Assembly: GCF_026013645.1 (NCBI RefSeq)
Contig: NZ_CP110224.1
Span: 1,302,001-1,366,000 of the forward strand
Source: Virgibacillus natechei
GTDB taxonomy: Bacteria; Bacillota; Bacilli; Bacillales; Amphibacillaceae
Length of the DNA stretch: 64,000 nucleotides
Reading direction: 5' to 3'
In this document: piece after piece, positions 61,255 to 64,000 of the stretch
Position numbering within the stretch: the first letter of the stretch is position 1
How the letters are laid out: the number at the start of each line of letters is the position of its first letter
Notes under the pieces: model-generated
The model's input: the letters and a program-made list of their open reading frames with translations, nothing else
Databases searched by the model: none
What the model was told of the DNA's origin: nothing
Made by a program: the position numbers and the translations under genes

Positions 61255-61887
61255 ATGATGAAAAATAAACATAATACGGTAGCAATTATTGCAATATTGA
61301 TATTCGGAGTTGTGCTTTTTTATATAGGAACGGACGGTTTCGAGGCCTATACTGCTGAGACTGCAAGAACAAATGAGTTAATAGAAGAGAAGCCAGAATT
61401 TCCAGATGTAACATTGGAAGATAGTGAGGAACGGGTATACCCTATTTCAGAATTTGAAAATAAATATGTTATGTTAACCTTTATTTATACAGCTTGTACA
61501 GATGTATGTCTTGAATTAGAAATGAACTTGACGCAAGTTTATGATAAGGTTCCAAGTGAGTATATTGGGGAAGACATTATCTTTTTAAGTATTAGTTTTG
61601 ATCCAACCAATGACGACCCAGAAACCTTGGATAAATATAGAAATTACTTTAATAGTGATGGAGAAACCTGGCGAATGGCAAGAATCAATAACCAGAATGA
61701 ACTGGATTATTTATTGGATGAGTTCGGTGTAACAGTTATTCCGGATGGGGATGGGCACTTTACACATAATTCTGCTTTTTATCTAGTAGATCCTACTGGT
61801 ACGTTAGTTGATGTGATGGATTATACGAAAATTGAAAATGCTGCAGAAAAAGTAACATCAATCCTCGATAGGGAAAGGGATGGATAG
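61255..61887 (+). CDS. SCO1/SenC-family copper chaperone
   Basis: A 210-residue membrane-anchored thioredoxin-fold protein that delivers copper to CuA of oxidase subunit II. N-terminal anchor IIAILIFGVVLFYIGTDGF; metal motif YTACTDVCLELEMN (CxxxC, about 80-93) and the distal His in DGDGHFTHNSAFYLV (about 166-180). Genomic position after the ba3 oxidase genes supports that role. RBS GGGGAGTG. The next gene starts three bases after its stop. Confidence 0.9.
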   Translation: MMKNKHNTVAIIAILIFGVVLFYIGTDGFEAYTAETARTNELIEEKPEFPDVTLEDSEERVYPISEFENKYVMLTFIYTACTDVCLELEMNLTQVYDKVPSEYIGEDIIFLSISFDPTNDDPETLDKYRNYFNSDGETWRMARINNQNELDYLLDEFGVTVIPDGDGHFTHNSAFYLVDPTGTLVDVMDYTKIENAAEKVTSILDRERDG

Positions 61888-61889
61888 TT

Positions 61890-62447
61890 ATGAAACAAGC
61901 AATCTATGGATTACTGTTGTATGTTTTCTTGATGCTCCCTCCTGTCGTTACATTATTAGAGTCGATTATGAGCTTTCATATGCATATGCAAATGCCTCTA
62001 CTAATTATTGCGGGTCTTTTAATGACTCCGTTTCTCCAAAAGAAATTTCCTCGTTTATTTGAAAAATGGAATCAGAATGGCGTACCTGGAATTCTTCTTT
62101 TTACGATCATAATGATTTACTGGATGTTCCCACGTACAATGGATGAAGCGCTGACCATACAGGCTGTACAGGTATTTAAGTTTATTAGTCTACCATTTTT
62201 GGCTGGCGTACCGTTGCGTGACAGTTGGAGAAAATTAGGGGGATTTGGTAAAAATGTAATTTATGTAAGTTTTAGTATTATGTTTGGTTTCATGGGAATA
62301 TTGTACGTCTTTTCAGAAAGTCAGCTGTGCAATAATTATTTAATTGTTGAACAGAAAACGCTTGGTTGGGGATTTATAGCTTTGGCAGTATGTATTATCA
62401 TTTATTTTATACAACTGCTTTTTATCGATGAATCGGAATATGAATAA
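61890..62447 (+). CDS. Unknown polytopic membrane protein of the oxidase cluster
   Basis: A 185-residue protein with about six hydrophobic segments (AIYGLLLYVFLMLPPVVTLL, MPLLIIAGLLMTPFL, GILLFTIIMIYWMFP, FKFISLPFLAG, VIYVSFSIMFGFMGILYVF, WGFIALAVCIIIYFIQLLFI). I do not recognise the family. A striking SFHMHMQMP, with alternating His/Met, lies at about residues 30-38 at a membrane boundary and could bind copper. Translation is likely coupled to the SCO gene. CtaG-like assembly factor or copper-handling protein is a guess from context. Confidence 0.7.
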   Translation: MKQAIYGLLLYVFLMLPPVVTLLESIMSFHMHMQMPLLIIAGLLMTPFLQKKFPRLFEKWNQNGVPGILLFTIIMIYWMFPRTMDEALTIQAVQVFKFISLPFLAGVPLRDSWRKLGGFGKNVIYVSFSIMFGFMGILYVFSESQLCNNYLIVEQKTLGWGFIALAVCIIIYFIQLLFIDESEYE

Positions 62448-62513
62448 GGTGAAATTTAAGAGGCATCTGGCAATTAAGGGTGTCTCTTTGTTATTATTCG
62501 TTACCATTTAAAA

Positions 62514-62541
62514 GCAACCACTCCAATTGCGGAGTGGTTGT
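62514..62541 (-). terminator. rocD terminator
   Basis: Stem GCAACCACTCC / GGAGTGGTTG-T downstream of the minus-strand rocD gene. A weaker hairpin (AAGAGGCATC / GGTGTCTCTT, 62458-62489) nearby may serve the opposing gene. Confidence 0.75.
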
Positions 62542-62556
62542 AAAAATTTGGTATTC

Positions 62557-63753
62557 TTAACCTTTTAGAACTTCTTTAATATGGCCGATTGCCCAGTCCA
62601 AGTCTTCTTTTTCAATAATGAGCGGGGGAGCAAAACGAATGACACTTTCATGTGTTTCCTTACATAGTAAACCTTTTTCTTTTAATAATTCACAATATGG
62701 GCGCGCTGCTTCCGTTAGCTCGACACCGATAAATAGTCCTTTTCCACGGATTTCTTTAATGATTGGATTATCAATTTTCCTCAATTCATCCATCATATAA
62801 TTTCCAAGTTCCAAGGAACGGTCTGTTAAATTTTCTTCTTCAAGAACCTCAAGTGATGCCAGAGAGACAGCACAAGCAAGTGGGTTTCCTCCAAATGTTG
62901 ATCCATGAGACCCTGGATTAATAACACCAAGAATAGATTTATTTGCTAAGATGCATGAAATTGGGAATACACCGCCACCTAGAGCTTTACCTAGAATGAG
63001 GATGTCAGGTGTTACATTCTCCCAGTCGTTGGCGAACATTTTTCCACTACGTCCTAGGCCTGCTTGAATCTCGTCAGCCATGTATAATACATTATTTTCT
63101 GCACAAACATCATAAGCTTCCTTCAAGAATCCTTCAGGTGGCATAACAATTCCAGCTTCACCTTGAATTGGTTCGAACAGGAAACCTGCAGTGTTTTCAT
63201 TGATTGCTCCTTTTAATGCTTCAATATCACCATAAGGGATAATTTTAATTCCAGGAAGCATTGGTCCAAAACCACGCTGATATTCAGCTTCTGATGATAA
63301 GGATACAGCTGTCATTGTTCTACCGTGAAAATTACCTTCACAGGCAATAATTTCAGCTTTATTTTCGCTCACGCCTTTTACATCATATGCCCAGCGGCGA
63401 GCTGTTTTAATGGCTGTTTCGACTGCTTCTGCACCTGTATTAACTGGTAAAGCCATTTCTTTGTTTGTTAGTTTACATATTTTTTCAAACCACGGTCCTA
63501 ACTGGTCATTATGAAAAGCCCGTGAGGTTAGTGTAACGGCATCAGCTTGATCTTTTAAAGCTTTAATTATTTTCGGATGACGGTGACCCTGGTTTACAGC
63601 TGAATAGGCGCTTAGCATATCCATATAGCGATTACCTTCTGGATCTTCTACCCATACACCCTCTGCGTTAGCTATAACAACTGGTAGTGGGTGGTAATTT
63701 CTCGCACCGTATTCCTGTGTTTGATCAATAATTGCTTGACTAGAATCCGACAT
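62557..63753 (-). CDS. rocD: Ornithine aminotransferase RocD
   Basis: A 398-residue class III PLP-dependent aminotransferase converting ornithine to glutamate semialdehyde in arginine catabolism. Signature [20 protein letters not shown] (about 222-241) and PLP-binding Lys in [17 protein letters not shown] (about 252-268); N-terminal [19 protein letters not shown] and [13 protein letters not shown] are those of RocD. Length matches B. subtilis RocD (401). The ATG preceded by GGAGGG is used. No roc neighbours (rocE, rocF) lie within the window. Confidence 0.9.
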   Translation of the reverse strand: MSDSSQAIIDQTQEYGARNYHPLPVVIANAEGVWVEDPEGNRYMDMLSAYSAVNQGHRHPKIIKALKDQADAVTLTSRAFHNDQLGPWFEKICKLTNKEMALPVNTGAEAVETAIKTARRWAYDVKGVSENKAEIIACEGNFHGRTMTAVSLSSEAEYQRGFGPMLPGIKIIPYGDIEALKGAINENTAGFLFEPIQGEAGIVMPPEGFLKEAYDVCAENNVLYMADEIQAGLGRSGKMFANDWENVTPDILILGKALGGGVFPISCILANKSILGVINPGSHGSTFGGNPLACAVSLASLEVLEEENLTDRSLELGNYMMDELRKIDNPIIKEIRGKGLFIGVELTEAARPYCELLKEKGLLCKETHESVIRFAPPLIIEKEDLDWAIGHIKEVLKG

Positions 63754-63934
63754 AATATCCCTCCGATTTAAATGCAATCCTTATTTAGTATAACAGTTTT
63801 TCAAGTTTAATACCCCCTATAAGTTCAAATAACTTTCATATGAAAATTAAATCATGGTATGATAGACAAAGTATGAAATTCCATAATGAAATACTACTAT
63901 GTTCATATTAATTTTAAAATGAGGAGGAGTACAT

Positions 63935-64000
63935 ATGAATACGCATTTGCATGTGACTTCATGGGTTCTTGCGTTTATTTTGTTTGCTGTAGCTTATGTA
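63935..64000 (+). CDS. yisL: Start of a YisL-like membrane protein (cut by window edge)
   Basis: Twenty-two residues beginning MNTHLHVTSWVLAFILFAVA after a strong GAGGAGGAG RBS. This N-terminus is typical of YisL (UPF0344), a small four-helix membrane protein of unknown function that lies in the same chromosomal region of B. subtilis. Only the first helix is visible. Confidence 0.65.
   Translation, partial: MNTHLHVTSWVLAFILFAVAYV

Noticed and set aside
1..64000. CRISPR array or Cas genes accompanying the IscB
   Set aside because: No regularly spaced direct repeats and no cas-like gene seen anywhere in the window.

Overview
The window is a low-GC Gram-positive chromosome segment, almost certainly from a spore-forming Bacillaceae of the halotolerant Oceanobacillus/Virgibacillus/Lentibacillus type. 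Three things point there: the gene order follows the Bacillus subtilis yhaA-yhaR / hem / yhf / addBA / yisL neighbourhood; there are spore genes (an alpha/beta SASP, YhaL); and exported proteins such as PrsA and two betaine-binding proteins are very rich in Asp/Glu. No rRNA, tRNA, CRISPR array or prophage is visible.

Layout. 0-4 kb is accessory: a cation-efflux gene, an IDEAL-domain gene, and a chemotaxis-receptor pseudogene that stops at the left end of an IscB element (RNA-guided HNH/RuvC nuclease preceded by a presumed omega-RNA). 4-10 kb carries fumC, a SASP, the MsmX sugar-importer ATPase with a PucR-type regulator, yheA, an enoyl-CoA hydratase and yhzD. 10-20 kb carries yhaQ-yhaP (ABC exporter), yhaO-yhaN (Mre11/SbcC-like pair), a GbsR-type regulator lying between yhaN and yhaM, yhaL and prsA. 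20-26.5 kb is an osmoprotectant islet: an orphan betaine-binding lipoprotein with an apparent ATT start, yhaI, a second GbsR-type regulator and a complete opuAA-AB-AC importer. 26.6-31.6 kb carries yhaH, hit, ecsAB and an M20 amidohydrolase. 31.6-35.65 kb is an islet flanked by inverted copies of a long non-coding repeat; it holds a ferritin-like protein, a PAP2 phosphatase and a BdbC/BdbD-like thiol-oxidase pair. 35.6-48 kb carries hmoB, pbpF, hemE-hemH-hemY, pepF, yhfH, yhfI, lplJ and lcfB with a textbook FadR operator. 48-58 kb carries comK, a YhjD-like gene, a TVP38 protein, signal peptidase I and addB-addA. 58-64 kb carries a ba3-type oxidase cluster (subunits IIa, II and I, a SCO protein and an unknown membrane protein), rocD and the start of yisL.

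How the genes work together. yhaON, yhaM and addBA serve nucleic-acid processing and break repair. hemEHY makes haem (via coproporphyrin in Firmicutes), HmoB degrades it and the oxidase uses it. lcfB and the enoyl-CoA hydratase belong to fatty-acid use, and the opu genes to osmoprotection. Interspersed non-coding repeats (called here R1-R5) are unusually dense and explain most long intergenic stretches. The strongest candidate for something new is the IscB locus, whose presumed guide would read the most conserved motif of chemotaxis receptors; next come the modular R1 repeat that abuts stop codons and the betaine-binding gene with the ATT start. All calls are by reading alone; nothing was searched or folded by computer.
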